Shown here piece by piece: positions 1 through 8,307 of a stretch of 55,519 nucleotides of DNA. The notes below the pieces were generated by a model, which did no database searches, was not told where the DNA came from, and was given only the letters and a program-made list of their open reading frames with translations. The first letter of the stretch is position 1, and every line of letters begins with the position of its first letter. The translations under genes were made by a program, and so were the position numbers. The DNA is from Sulfurimonas sp. (GTDB lineage Bacteria > Campylobacterota > Campylobacteria > Campylobacterales > Sulfurimonadaceae). The stretch covers positions 1 through 55,519 of the forward strand of contig JALWLL010000110.1 in assembly GCA_026996295.1 (NCBI GenBank). The letters are read 5' to 3'.

Positions 1-372
1 CTCTTGGCACCAGGGTTTTAACAGATGGTAGAGTTTTGCTTTACCGATATTTGGATATTTCTCTCTAAGCTGTTTAATCTTATTTACGATCTCTGGAGGT
101 GTTTGGGGTTTACGTTTTCTCTTAGGTGCTTTTGAGTGAGGGTTTAAAGCAAGGATATCTCTGTTACTTTTTTCATAAAGAGCTTTCCATCTGTAGAGCG
201 TTCTTCTACTGATATCGAAAGCTTCAAGGGTTGCTGCTAAACCATACTTCTCAAAAAACTTTAAAATCTTTAATCTTTTTTGTGCGGTATCTGTTTCCAT
301 ATCCCAAAGATAACATACTCTTTGGAAATTTTTAAAACCTTTTAGTCCATGAAACAGGTAATCTGTCTGCAT
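1..372 (-). CDS. Transposase / integrase-core protein, N-terminal part (cut by window edge)
   Basis: Reading back from an ATG at 372 gives 124 uninterrupted codons that run off the left end of the window. The protein has a homeodomain-like helix-turn-helix at about residues 35-65 (…TLEAFDISRRTLYRWK…), then a basic linker (KAPKRKRKP) and a second helix-turn-helix-like segment (NKIKQLREKYPNIGKAKLYHLL). This is the usual front half of IS481/IS3-type transposases, which carry an rve integrase core behind such domains; that core would lie outside the window. A purine-rich ribosome site (AAGGAG) precedes the ATG. The gene marks the mobile nature of the region. The exact IS family cannot be fixed from the N-terminus alone. 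Confidence 0.75.
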   Translation of the reverse strand, partial: MQTDYLFHGLKGFKNFQRVCYLWDMETDTAQKRLKILKFFEKYGLAATLEAFDISRRTLYRWKALYEKSNRDILALNPHSKAPKRKRKPQTPPEIVNKIKQLREKYPNIGKAKLYHLLKPWCQE

Positions 373-427
373 ATTCACTCCTTATTGGAGTGCCATATGT
401 TTCTGAACTTATGTATTTTTTCAAATA

Positions 428-456
428 GGAGTATATTGGATCATCCTATATACTCC
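428..456. repeat. 9-bp perfect inverted repeat at the transposase/ardA junction
   Basis: GGAGTATAT at 428-436 is complementary to ATATACTCC at 448-456, with an 11-base loop. It overlaps the stop codon of ardA (441-443). It could end the ardA transcript or be a relic of an insertion-element end. There is no T-run, so terminator function is weak. Confidence 0.4.
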
Positions 457-971
457 CAAAAAATCCCCTCATCATCCCTAAAATAGCTCCCATTGATCTC
501 CATATCACGCCCAAGCGCCTCATAATCAAAATATCCCTGCAAATTCTCTGGCATTCTTTGTAGTAGTCCGCTCTCTTCAATATAATTGTAAGCGATATCT
601 TCCATACTATTTTCACCAGTACAAATTATATTTTCAAGATTTTCTATAGCTTCATCTATAGAGTTTACTATATAGTTTTCAAGCATCATTTTCACTGCCA
701 TTTTCTCACTTTCGTCCAACTCTTCAATTTTTTGTGCAATTTCATTGAGTTCATCAAGGCTGTCGTATTCGTCGATTTTCATATAATCACACTCAAAATC
801 TGAGATAAAATACTCTTCGTGTATATGGGCATGTTTGCAAACTTGTTGCCCTTTTTGCAACTCGTTTTGTATGGCTTGTGTAAGCTCCTCTTTGCTCATT
901 GGCAATTCATACCAACTTCCAACCAAATGACCGTTATTGTAAGCCTCTAAGTCTGTGATATAAACTCTCAT
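441..971 (-). CDS. ardA: Antirestriction protein ArdA
   Basis: The 176-residue product matches the ArdA family in length and plan. It starts with the typical beta strand and YNNG…GxW signature (residues 11-20) and is strongly acidic throughout (for example DELNEIAQKIEELDESEK, and the EDIAYNYIEE segment). ArdA proteins are elongated DNA mimics that bind and block type I restriction enzymes when mobile DNA enters a new host. The start is supported by AAAGGATC just upstream of the ATG. The gene sits in a mobile island that itself carries a type I restriction locus. ArdA genes usually belong to the leading region of conjugative elements. The DNA immediately upstream (1012-1657) is an unusual folded, non-coding tract. 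Confidence 0.92.
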   Translation of the reverse strand: MRVYITDLEAYNNGHLVGSWYELPMSKEELTQAIQNELQKGQQVCKHAHIHEEYFISDFECDYMKIDEYDSLDELNEIAQKIEELDESEKMAVKMMLENYIVNSIDEAIENLENIICTGENSMEDIAYNYIEESGLLQRMPENLQGYFDYEALGRDMEINGSYFRDDEGIFWEYIG

Positions 972-1042
972 GATGTGATCCTTTTATCAAATGTTTTCGT
1001 AAAATATTTGGCGACTATAAGTCGAAAGCAGCGAAGTTGAAA

Positions 1043-1198
1043 AAACTTCAAGACTCCCTTGTTCTTTTGGGCTTAAATGCCCTTTTGAACAAAGACAAAG
1101 AATTGCACTATGCTTGCAGAAAAATAAAAGAAGGTTTATTTTTTATGTCAGCTTTGCAGTGCATTAAAATTCTCTTGTTTCAAAAGGGCTTGAAGTTT
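1043..1198 (+). other. 5' domain of the structured element: four nested helices with an alternative fold
   Basis: Bases 1043-1052 pair with 1189-1198 (10 bp). Inside, 1079-1090 pair with 1177-1189 (12 bp, one bulged T), then 1104-1109 with 1158-1163, then 1120-1128 with 1135-1143 (9 bp). Competing local hairpins exist: GAAGTT 1033-1038 with 1044-1049, and TTGTTC/GGGC 1059-1072 with 1079-1092. The two sets are mutually exclusive, so the domain may switch between folds. Confidence 0.55.
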
Positions 1199-1309
1199 AA
1201 AAGAAGCAACAAAAATCAAAAAAAGATTGAACGCAAGTGAAATCCACCTTGTAGATAAATAGAAAAGCAATCCAGCTTTTCTTTACCTTGCGAGAGATCA
1301 CGAAGAGAA

Positions 1310-1355
1310 GATATTTTTAAAGAAATTACCTGGGAGGTGATTTTTTAAAAATGTC
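1310..1355 (+). other. 21-bp hairpin of the structured element
   Basis: The arm 1310-1331 pairs with 1335-1355 around a GGG loop, leaving one bulged G. Two of the pairs are G-U on the + strand (they would be A-C on the other strand). Two independent wobble pairs that keep the helix intact are what selection on a folded + strand would leave. Confidence 0.6.
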
Positions 1356-1364
1356 GTAACGGAA

Positions 1365-1574
1365 TGTGGGCGCGTCTGGATTCTCCAGACCCCGATGGCT
1401 CAAACCGTTCAGTTTAGACAGCCAGTTGCCCGGAGGCAAGTTGTGGATAAACTTGATGGTGGTCGAGTTTTGATTAAAAGAAAATGTTAACGCTCGCCAC
1501 TGCGTTAATTTTTTGTTTTCAACAAACACTCGATGGGACATCGGGGTCGGGAGGTAACTCCTGACGCGCCCACA
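1365..1574 (+). other. Closed multibranched domain of the structured element
   Basis: TGTGGGCGCGTC (1365-1376) pairs perfectly with GACGCGCCCACA (1563-1574). Inside it GACCCCGATG (1388-1397) pairs perfectly with CATCGGGGTC (1539-1548). Further stems are 1375-1380/1384-1389 (competes for two bases), GGAG-GTAA-CTCC at 1550-1561 (a GNRA tetraloop on this strand), TTGCC/GGCAA at 1426-1439, CAAGTT/AACTTG at 1437-1455, GTCGAGT/ACTCGAT at 1462-1534 (one G-U), TTAACGC/GCGTTAA at 1487-1508 and TTTGTT/AACAAA at 1512-1526. The layout is an RNA-like closed, branched domain. Confidence 0.65.
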
Positions 1575-1616
1575 AGGTGATAACACCGACCTTAGGAGGT
1601 TTTAGCACCGCAATAT

Positions 1617-1657
1617 CATTTAAAAGTTTGTTTACGAGTTAAATAAACTTTTAAATG
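1617..1657 (+). other. 18-bp hairpin at the 3' end of the structured element
   Basis: Bases 1617-1634 pair with 1640-1657 around a CGAGT loop, with a single G-U on the + strand. There is no T-run after it, so it is not a classical terminator for a + strand RNA. It lies just past the stop of the relaxation-like gene (1663) and could also protect the 3' end of that transcript. Confidence 0.5.
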
Positions 1658-1662
1658 GAGTA

Positions 1663-2328
1663 TCAAATAGGAGTTTCAAACAAACTCTGCTCCTGCGGAG
1701 TTGGCTTGATCTGTCCTGTTTGATCAATATTTTTTATCAGATCATCAACGCTGATAAAAAAGAGTTTATGCCATTTTGGCATAATGGTTGCAAAGGGTTT
1801 TATCTTCTCTTTGGAAGTTAAAACATAGATGATTGCATCGGGGTTATCCTTTGCAACGAGCTGCATGAGCTTAGCATATCTCGGAGCTGATTTTTTCGTT
1901 AGCTCCACCTCGATATTAATTTTATTGCCAGATTCATTTGTAAAAATGAAGTCTGGAATATGGTGCAATTTCCCTTTATGGATATAAACCGTTGTTCTCT
2001 CAACAGTACCGATTTTAGATAAATGAAAATCAACGATTTGCTCGATGATATTATGCTGGATAGTTGTACGATTGAGTTTAGCGTTTCGTGGTGTTATATC
2101 GAAATCGTTTTCAAGCATCGATTTTGTGTCGGAGGTAAGCACTATTGCACGGCGGGGTTTCATGAGAGTTGTATTCCAATAGGTGATAAGATTTTGCTTT
2201 GCTAAAATATTCATCCGATTTCGTGCAACTTGCTCGTTTGTAAAAAAAGTTTTTGCAAGTACTTCGATATAACTTTTACCGTATTTGTTGATAAACTTGA
2301 AAATCTCGATATCTCTATCTGTAATCAT
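1663..2328 (-). CDS. Winged-helix protein of replication-relaxation type
   Basis: The 221-residue protein has an N-terminal winged-helix segment (residues 1-70: ITDRDIEIFKFINKYG… EQVARNRMNILAKQNLITYW). A C-terminal alpha/beta domain follows in which a PD…(I)EVELTKK pattern (about residues 124-145) resembles a PD-(D/E)xK nuclease-like fold. This architecture is typical of replication-relaxation or mobilisation accessory proteins encoded beside VirD4-type coupling ATPases, which help a relaxase act at oriT. The start codon overlaps the end of the coupling-protein reading frame by four bases (ATGA), so the two are translationally coupled. Whether the nuclease-like site is active cannot be told. 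No relaxase gene is visible in the window. Confidence 0.6.
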   Translation of the reverse strand: MITDRDIEIFKFINKYGKSYIEVLAKTFFTNEQVARNRMNILAKQNLITYWNTTLMKPRRAIVLTSDTKSMLENDFDITPRNAKLNRTTIQHNIIEQIVDFHLSKIGTVERTTVYIHKGKLHHIPDFIFTNESGNKINIEVELTKKSAPRYAKLMQLVAKDNPDAIIYVLTSKEKIKPFATIMPKWHKLFFISVDDLIKNIDQTGQIKPTPQEQSLFETPI

Positions 2329-3856
2329 AATTGAAGCTCCTTTTTTGGCTCTTGCACCACTTCATCAAAGCTCTCTTGTTTTATCTCGACTCTAAAATCT
2401 TTTGAAAGTTGTGAAACTTCTGGCTCAATTACCAATTTGTCGTGTTTTGACCAGTCAAATTTTTGCTCTACTTCAATATGCCAAGTTTGCACTATCACAG
2501 GTGTATTGATTGATTCGGCAATTAACACAGCAACTCTGTCTCGCTTGAGTGCTCGAAGTCGTGTAATATTCAGTAGCGGTTCTTGAATTTGGCGGATAGT
2601 AACATCTGATTGATGTTTTGTGGTTTGTGTTACAAGCTCAAAACCTGAAATTTTTTCGATATACTCAAGTGTTTCGATATCACTACTTTTGTAAAAAAGT
2701 TTTGTTTGGCAATTTGAAAGGATTGGATTTTTGATTGTTTCATCATTTAGTTGTGCCAAATCTTGCAGTGCCAAGATAAAATGTACACCAAACCCTGCTA
2801 TCGTTGAGAGGCTATCTGAGAGTGTTTTTGTAGCGTAAAAACTTACTTCATCAGCTATCACTATGCAATTTGCTCTTTTTTTCTTGGCTTTTTGGATGAT
2901 ATCGACTTGCAATATTTTAAGCATTTTTAGACTCGCTTCATCCATCTGGTCTGCTTGTATATAGATGACTTGTCCATTGTATAGCGCATCTGAAATATCT
3001 ATGTGTGTAAAAATATTTGCATCACATAGCTCTAAAATGGTTTGATGCAACCCTTTAAGGGTAGAAATTTCATCAAATGAGAGTTCTATTTTTGGAACAA
3101 ATCTGGATCAAAGTAGCGTTTTGCATATCGCTCTATCAGATCCATATTTGGTTTGTTTTTTGAGATTTCGTGATTATAGTTTTGGGTGGCTGACAAATCT
3201 AAATAGAGGTACTTAATGAAGTTCGCAAAGCTTTTGTAGTTCATCTCAAATTCGATATCCAGCAAGGATAATGAGTTTAAAAATATATCGACTACTTTTT
3301 TTAAAAGTGTCCGCTCATTACGACGATAAAAGTCGGATTTTGGATCGCCAGATGGGGCTAAATCGAGTGCAACGATAAGCTTGTTTGCAAACTCTCTGTG
3401 TGTATCGGATTTGTCGAATCCTGAGTAGGAAAAATTATTTGGATATGATGCGATAATGAGATCATCTATCCTGTTTTGTCTATGAAGTTCTTCAAAAATT
3501 ACCTGAGGTAAAAAATCATCTTTTTTTGGATCAATAACAATAACCCCTTTTCCCTGTTTAAGGGCTTCTACGACTCTATGTGATAGTGCCACACCTTTTG
3601 CAGACCTTGTAGGTCCGCAATATAGTAAATGTGTACTATCTTCATATGGTAGATAAATCGGAGATTTTGAGTGCAACTCAAGACCGAAAAATTGTTGCTC
3701 TACATTTAAAAAATCAAGTGGATTGAAAGGAATATGTACTTTGTGTAGCTCATCTTTCGCAAATTGAACAGATGTTAGCCCTCGACCGTATGCACTTGAT
3801 GGTGCATATTGGTCAAAGTTGAGCGTTTTTTGAGGTTTCGTTTTTTTAAAAAACAT
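2325..3856 (-). pseudogene. VirD4/TraG-type coupling ATPase, split by a -1 frameshift
   Basis: Two adjacent frames together make one coupling protein of about 510 residues. The first (3856 to 3086) holds the Walker A loop GPTRSAKG (residues 81-88) and the strand VIVIDPKKDD. The second (to 2325) holds Walker B CIVIADEVSF and the LALQDLAQL motif of the TraG/TraD family. The first frame meets TAG at 3086 right after CCAAAAA. Moving to the -1 frame there continues directly as KIELSFDEI… into the second frame. A lost A in that A-run explains the break; ribosomal slippage on AAA before the stop or a sequencing error are alternatives. Coupling proteins pump relaxase-bound DNA to a type IV secretion channel. 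No VirB channel genes are visible here. Confidence 0.8.
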
Positions 3857-3857
3857 A

Positions 3858-4157
3858 TCATTTGCTCCATTTTTCGTAAGTTTTCAAAAGCAACAAAGCA
3901 ATAATACCTGCAATATTCATATACGCAAACAGTTCATTTTCTGGATGAAATGGACTGAGTTTGGAAAGGATTTCTATTAGTTTTGGATATTTTTCTGGTT
4001 CTAAAAATACAGTGCCACTATAAAAATAGGATGCACTACTAATACCCATTAAAAAAAGTGTGAATATTAAAGTAGTAGTTGTTTTGAGTTGCTTATAGAA
4101 TATCTTATCTTTGATCTCGGTAATTTGCTTACGACTTAGATCATAATCATTAAGCAT
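3858..4157 (-). CDS. Small membrane protein with two transmembrane segments
   Basis: A 99-residue protein with a short basic N-terminal tail, a membrane span at about residues 26-48, a loop with LSPFHPENE, and a second span at about 78-93. It ends one base before the coupling ATPase frame begins and overlaps the upstream gene by 22 bases, so it belongs to the same transcription unit. I recognise no family. Position beside a coupling ATPase suggests an accessory membrane component of mobilisation, but this is inference. Confidence 0.65.
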   Translation of the reverse strand: MLNDYDLSRKQITEIKDKIFYKQLKTTTTLIFTLFLMGISSASYFYSGTVFLEPEKYPKLIEILSKLSPFHPENELFAYMNIAGIIALLLLKTYEKWSK

Positions 4158-4564
4158 ATATGTAAAAAGACACGCTGCGCATAAAATTCACGAAGCATAA
4201 ATACTACAAATATGCCAATGATTGCAAGCGGTGTGTAAAATGATAAAATAGCGGTTATAACCATAACCAAAATTGATACAGAGATAAACTCATTGTCCCA
4301 ATATCTCTTATAATAGCGGATTACGGCTGCTTTGTCTCCTGCATTTAGGTTCCATTTTTTAAGCCGATTATGTTGGGCACTCACAAATTCATGCACTATA
4401 TGATCAAGCGCTTGTTCTGCTTGAAACTTGTATTGTTGCTTTTTTCGCTCTTCTTCTAGTTTTCGTTGAGCTTGAAGCTGACGATCCGCATCATTGTTTG
4501 AATTTTGATACGGATTATTATTCGTATATGGGCTGTTGTTTGAGTATGGATTATGATTTTGCAT
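4136..4564 (-). CDS. Asn/Pro/Tyr-rich coiled-coil membrane protein
   Basis: The 142-residue product starts with a low-complexity stretch built from repeated NPY(S/T/Q)N units (residues 1-25). A charged coiled-coil follows (about 28-60, QRKLEEERKKQQ…). A conserved-looking region (AGDKAAVIRYYKRYWDN) leads into a hydrophobic span of about 30 residues near the C-terminus. It overlaps the next gene by 22 bases. No family recognised. The cytosolic coiled coil plus a C-terminal anchor would suit a scaffold in the coupling/mobilisation complex, which is inference from position only. Confidence 0.6.
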   Translation of the reverse strand: MQNHNPYSNNSPYTNNNPYQNSNNDADRQLQAQRKLEEERKKQQYKFQAEQALDHIVHEFVSAQHNRLKKWNLNAGDKAAVIRYYKRYWDNEFISVSILVMVITAILSFYTPLAIIGIFVVFMLREFYAQRVFLHICLMIMI

Positions 4565-4575
4565 TTTGAATCCTC

Positions 4576-4809
4576 CTATACAATTTTTTTATTGTTATTT
4601 ACTATATAGTTGACTATGGTATCAATTGAATATTCCACAGGAGAATTCTTCGCTGTTCCCAGTTTTTTATACTCCAAATATAGCCCTTGCTTCTTCCACC
4701 TATCAATTGTTGCCACCGACTTTCCCAGAGTGTCAGCTACTTGTTTTCGAGTGAGTATCAGTGATCCATATTTGCTGTAAATCACATCCCAGATTTTCTG
4801 TCTATTCAT
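4576..4809 (-). CDS. Small helix-turn-helix DNA-binding protein
   Basis: A 77-residue protein with one clear helix-turn-helix at about residues 20-42 (LTRKQVADTLGKSVATIDRWKKQG), followed by a beta wing (YLEYKKLGTAKNSPVEY) and a short helix. It looks like the small excisionase/MerR-like or AlpA-like regulators found at the head of mobile-element operons. It is the first gene of a run that continues through two membrane proteins, the coupling ATPase and the relaxation-like gene. It may regulate that run through palindromic sites just upstream (4837-4950). Confidence 0.65.
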   Translation of the reverse strand: MNRQKIWDVIYSKYGSLILTRKQVADTLGKSVATIDRWKKQGLYLEYKKLGTAKNSPVEYSIDTIVNYIVNNNKKIV

Positions 4810-4836
4810 TTCTTATTCCTTGTAAAAAATTGACTT

Positions 4837-4950
4837 GTAGCTACTTGTCTTGAAAAGTATAAACAAATAAAATCATAAATAAAAGCCAAAAAATGGAGAT
4901 AAAAAAGGAGAATGTAGTCATATGAAATTATTTGAAATAATATGTAGCTA
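4837..4950. promoter_or_regulatory. Two related palindromic sites upstream of the helix-turn-helix gene
   Basis: CTTGTAGCTACTTG (core GTAGCTAC at 4837-4844) and TATGTAGCTATATG (core TAGCTA at 4945-4950) are similar near-palindromes about 100 bases apart. They lie between the start of the regulator gene (4809) and the hsdR terminator. Their similarity suggests operator sites for the adjacent DNA-binding protein. No function is shown by sequence alone. Confidence 0.3.
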
Positions 4951-4980
4951 TATGTAAAATAAGAAAAAATAAGAAAAATT

Positions 4981-5013
4981 TTTCAAGTTGTTACATAAAG
5001 TAACAACTTGAAA
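4981..5013 (-). terminator. Terminator of hsdR
   Basis: A perfect 14-bp stem (4981-4994 with 5000-5013) with a 5-base loop lies 11 bases past the hsdR stop. On the minus strand it is followed by a T-rich stretch (AAATTTTTCTTATTTT). This is a standard factor-independent terminator layout. Confidence 0.85.
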
Positions 5014-5024
5014 GAGTTGAAAAA

Positions 5025-8000
5025 TTATTTTGCAGTTGTTAGTTCTTCAGCTATCATCTCAGCCTGTTTAAGGACAGTCTGTGTTGCTAGTTTTTGCATA
5101 TCTGGTGGGTATCCAAATTGTCGTAGTGTTCGCTTCACTATTACTTTCAGCTTTGATCGTACACTTTCTTTAATAGTCCAGTCGATAGAAGCATTTTCTT
5201 TCACTCGCTGGGTGAGCACAACTGCTAGTTCACGAAGTTTCTCTTGTTGCATCACCTCTTTTGCACTGTCATTGGAAGCGATGGCGGTGTAAAACGCATA
5301 TTCAAAATCAGTCAAACCCATCTCTTTTGGTTCGGCATCCATTTTATGTATATCTTTACTGAGATTAATGAGTTCTTCTATAACTTCGGCGGCGGTGATT
5401 ATCTTGTTGTGGTATTTTTTGATAGAGTTTTCCAACATCTCCATAAGAGTTTTACTCTGTACAAGGTTTGTTTTTTGTCTTGTTTTTATCTCATCACCCA
5501 GTAATTTTTTAAGAACTTCAAGGGCAATATTTTTATGTTTCATCCCCTTTACTTCAAGCAAAAACTCCTCATCAAGGACAGAAATATCAGGTTTTTTAAT
5601 CCCTGAAGCATCAAAAATGTCTATTACCTGCTGCGTTACAAGTGCTTTGTCGATTACTTGCCTGATAGTGGTTTCCAACTCCTCATCACTTTGAGAACTT
5701 CCGGCAGTAAATTTCACAAGCCTGGCTTTCACAGCTTGAAAAAATGATATTTCATCTTTAACATCCATCGCTGTTTCTGCTGGAACAGCAATGGCAAAAG
5801 CTCGTGATAGTGCAGTAACTTCATCAATGTATCTTTTTTTACCATCTTCAAGCCCTAAGATATGCTCCTCGGCTTCAAGAATAAGTGAGAGTTTCTCTCT
5901 TGTGTCTGCCTGAAAATAGTTCTCATACGCAAACCCATGAAACATTTGCGATACAACTTCGAGTTTTTCAAGCATAAGTGCTACTGCTTGTTCTTGTGCA
6001 ACTGCCGGGTCACCTTTTCCTCCACTATCACTATAAAACGAAAGTGCCTTTTTTAAATCACTGGCAATCCCAAGATAATCAACAACAAGCCCAGCGGGTT
6101 TATCTTTGTAAACACGATTAACCCTTGCTATGGCTTGCATTAGATTATGCCCTTTCATCGGTTTGTCTATGTAGAGTGTGTGCATAGATGGAGCATCAAA
6201 CCCTGTAAGCCACATATCCCTTACTATGACAAGCTTCAACTCATCATTAACATCTTTCATACGGTTTGCTAAGTCTCTTCGTTGTTGTTTTGTAGTATGG
6301 TGCTTTTGTATCTGGGCCCCATCACTACTTTTTGAAGTCATCACAACTTTTATGACTCCCTTATCTAAATCGTCGCTATGCCACTGGGGTCTGAGTTTGA
6401 TTATTTCATTATAAAGTTCAACTGCAATTCTTCTACTCATAGCAACTATCATCCCTTTACCATCAAAAACTTCTTGGCGTTTTTCAAAATGGGAGACTAT
6501 ATCGCGTGCTACCTCTTTGATTCTATTTTTACTCCCTATAAGTGCTTCAAGTTGTGTCCACTTTGCTTTTGCTTTTTGTGTTTCACTCAAATCATCATTT
6601 TTTAGTTCGCTGTCTAACTCTTTAACAAGTTTTTTACCCTCATCACTCAAAGTAATCTTAGCAAGTCTGCTTTCATAGTAAATCTTAACAGTAGCCCCAT
6701 CTTCAACCGCTTGAGATATATCGTAAATATCTACATAATCCCCAAATACAGCAGGAGTGTTTACATCGCTACTCTCAATAGGTGTGCCGGTAAATCCAAG
6801 GTAAGTAGCATTTGGCAAGGCATCTCTGAGATACTTCGCAAATCCATAAACAATTTTTTTACCAATGACATTGCCGTCTTTATCCTTTTCATCGACAGTT
6901 TTTGGTTTAAATCCATACTGTGTGCGGTGTGCCTCATCTGCTATAACAATGATGTTTCTTCTGTCTGAAAGTTCATCATAAACATTTCCCTCTTCGGGTT
7001 GAAATTTTTGAATAGTGGTAAATATAACTCCACCGGAGGCTACTTTTAAAAGTTTTTTCAAATGCTCTCTATTTTCTGCTTGTATCGGTTCTTGTCGTAA
7101 AAGTGAAGCGGAACTTGCAAAAGTATCAAAAAGTTGGTCATCTAAATCATTTCTATCTGTAAGCACCAAGACAGTTGGGTTATTTAAAGCCAAAACAATT
7201 TTACCGGTATAAAACACCATAGAGAGTGATTTACCGCTTCCTTGTGTATGCCAAATAACTCCACCTTTTTTATCTCCATCCTCACTACTTGCTTTTATGG
7301 TTCGCTCTACAGCTTTATTTACTGCGTAGTATTGATGATAAGCAGCTAGTTTTTTTACTGTTTCAATGGTGGTTATACCGGTTTTACTATCTTCTTTTGT
7401 TGTTTTTTCATAAACGATAAAATTTCGGATTAAATCCAAAAGAGTAGTTGGATTCAACATCCCTGTACACATAGTTTCAACTTGAGATATTAACTTAGAA
7501 GCTTCACTTTTGCCATCACTACTCTTCCAAGTCATAAAACGGCTCAAACCCGCTGAAATAGTTCCTGCACGAGCTTCGAGTCCATCACTAATGATACAAA
7601 AAGCATTATAAGTAAAAAGAGAGGGGATAACACTTTTGTAAGTTTGTATCTGCATATATGCTGAAGCAATAGTAGCGTTTTCATCTACGGGGTTTTTAAG
7701 CTCTATCACAACCAATGGCAAGCCATTTACAAAGAGAATTACATCGGGTCGCTTATTGATACCGTTTTCTACGATGGTAAATTGATTTGACACGACAAAA
7801 TCATTGTTAGCTACATCATCAAAATCTATAAGTTTTACAATCTCTCCACGAGTTACACCATCAATTTGAGTTTCAACAGTTATACCCTCTGTAAGCATTT
7901 TATGAAAATCTTCATTATCTGTTAAAAGCTCTGTGCTTCTTAATCTTTGTATCTCTTTTATAGCATATTCTATAAGGTCATATTCCAAAGTAGGGTTGAT

Positions 8001-8174
8001 GGTAGTGAGTGCGTTTTGCAGTTTTTCTTTTAGTATGACATCTTCAAAAGATTCTCTCATAGGAGTTTGGCTATCGGGTGCTATGTTTGGAGCATAGATA
8101 TACTCAAAGCCTTGCTTTTCTAAAAGCTCAATGGCGAAGAGTTCTATTTCATTTTCGGTTATTTTGTTGCTCAC
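5025..8174 (-). CDS. hsdR: Type I restriction enzyme R subunit
   Basis: The 1049-residue protein is full length for HsdR. The N-terminal nuclease has the PD…ELK motif at residues 143-160 (D144, E158, K160). The helicase motor follows with Walker A TQGSGKS (about 310-316), [11 protein letters not shown] (337-347), the DEAH box [11 protein letters not shown] (411-421) and motif III FTGTP. The C-terminal half is the helical region that docks on the methylase. HsdR translocates DNA and cuts it only as part of an R2M2S complex. It is separated from the rest of the locus by a terminator (8242-8269), so it must have its own promoter. All catalytic motifs are intact although hsdM in the same locus is broken. 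Confidence 0.95.
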   Translation of the reverse strand: MSNKITENEIELFAIELLEKQGFEYIYAPNIAPDSQTPMRESFEDVILKEKLQNALTTINPTLEYDLIEYAIKEIQRLRSTELLTDNEDFHKMLTEGITVETQIDGVTRGEIVKLIDFDDVANNDFVVSNQFTIVENGINKRPDVILFVNGLPLVVIELKNPVDENATIASAYMQIQTYKSVIPSLFTYNAFCIISDGLEARAGTISAGLSRFMTWKSSDGKSEASKLISQVETMCTGMLNPTTLLDLIRNFIVYEKTTKEDSKTGITTIETVKKLAAYHQYYAVNKAVERTIKASSEDGDKKGGVIWHTQGSGKSLSMVFYTGKIVLALNNPTVLVLTDRNDLDDQLFDTFASSASLLRQEPIQAENREHLKKLLKVASGGVIFTTIQKFQPEEGNVYDELSDRRNIIVIADEAHRTQYGFKPKTVDEKDKDGNVIGKKIVYGFAKYLRDALPNATYLGFTGTPIESSDVNTPAVFGDYVDIYDISQAVEDGATVKIYYESRLAKITLSDEGKKLVKELDSELKNDDLSETQKAKAKWTQLEALIGSKNRIKEVARDIVSHFEKRQEVFDGKGMIVAMSRRIAVELYNEIIKLRPQWHSDDLDKGVIKVVMTSKSSDGAQIQKHHTTKQQRRDLANRMKDVNDELKLVIVRDMWLTGFDAPSMHTLYIDKPMKGHNLMQAIARVNRVYKDKPAGLVVDYLGIASDLKKALSFYSDSGGKGDPAVAQEQAVALMLEKLEVVSQMFHGFAYENYFQADTREKLSLILEAEEHILGLEDGKKRYIDEVTALSRAFAIAVPAETAMDVKDEISFFQAVKARLVKFTAGSSQSDEELETTIRQVIDKALVTQQVIDIFDASGIKKPDISVLDEEFLLEVKGMKHKNIALEVLKKLLGDEIKTRQKTNLVQSKTLMEMLENSIKKYHNKIITAAEVIEELINLSKDIHKMDAEPKEMGLTDFEYAFYTAIASNDSAKEVMQQEKLRELAVVLTQRVKENASIDWTIKESVRSKLKVIVKRTLRQFGYPPDMQKLATQTVLKQAEMIAEELTTAK

Positions 8175-8241
8175 TTATGCTCCCACTGTAAATAGGTAAA
8201 TGTAATTTATTTAAAGCTACTAATTTTATGGGGTTAAATTT

Positions 8242-8269
8242 AAAAAAAATCGGAATTTCCGATTTTTTT
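8242..8269. terminator. Bidirectional terminator between the inserted cassette and hsdR
   Basis: A perfect stem (AATCGGAA/TTCCGATT core within 8248-8264) flanked by A8 on one side and T7 on the other works in both directions. It lies after the stop of the 333-residue protein (8308) and before hsdR (8174), so it splits the hsd locus into two transcription units. Confidence 0.85.
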
Positions 8270-8307
8270 AATCAGTGCTAAAAATTTTTGCAAAGACTAC
8301 TTTCGAT

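Larger units (their letters stand above)
1012..1657 (+). ncRNA. Large multi-helix structured element (candidate non-coding RNA or single-strand DNA structure)
   Basis: About 640 bases between ardA and the next gene hold no convincing gene but many strong, mostly nested helices that I paired by eye. There is a 5' domain (1043-1198), small hairpins at 1012-1024 and 1262-1281, a 21-bp hairpin (1310-1355), a closed multibranched domain (1365-1574) with a GUAA loop, and a final 18-bp hairpin (1617-1657). The 3' domain is visibly GC-richer than the neighbouring genes, as structured RNAs are in AT-rich genomes. Where a pair is not Watson-Crick it is G-U on the + strand, which would be A-C on the minus strand, so the + strand is the one that folds. 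I do not recognise a known RNA family. Alternatives are a leading-strand ssDNA promoter or an oriT/ssi structure serving ardA. Confidence 0.65.

Noticed and set aside
1037-1240. 67-codon + strand frame inside the structured element
   Set aside because: Low-complexity Lys-rich translation, no ribosome site, and it runs straight through the nested helices of the 5' domain.
1326-1586. 86-codon minus-strand frame across the multibranched domain
   Set aside because: It is explained by the GC-rich helices; the translation has no domain, no ribosome site, and spans perfect long-range complementary arms.
2325-3050. Separate gene for the C-terminal half of the coupling ATPase starting at TTG 3050
   Set aside because: The frame is open and protein-like upstream of the TTG right up to the frameshift, so it is the rest of the same gene.
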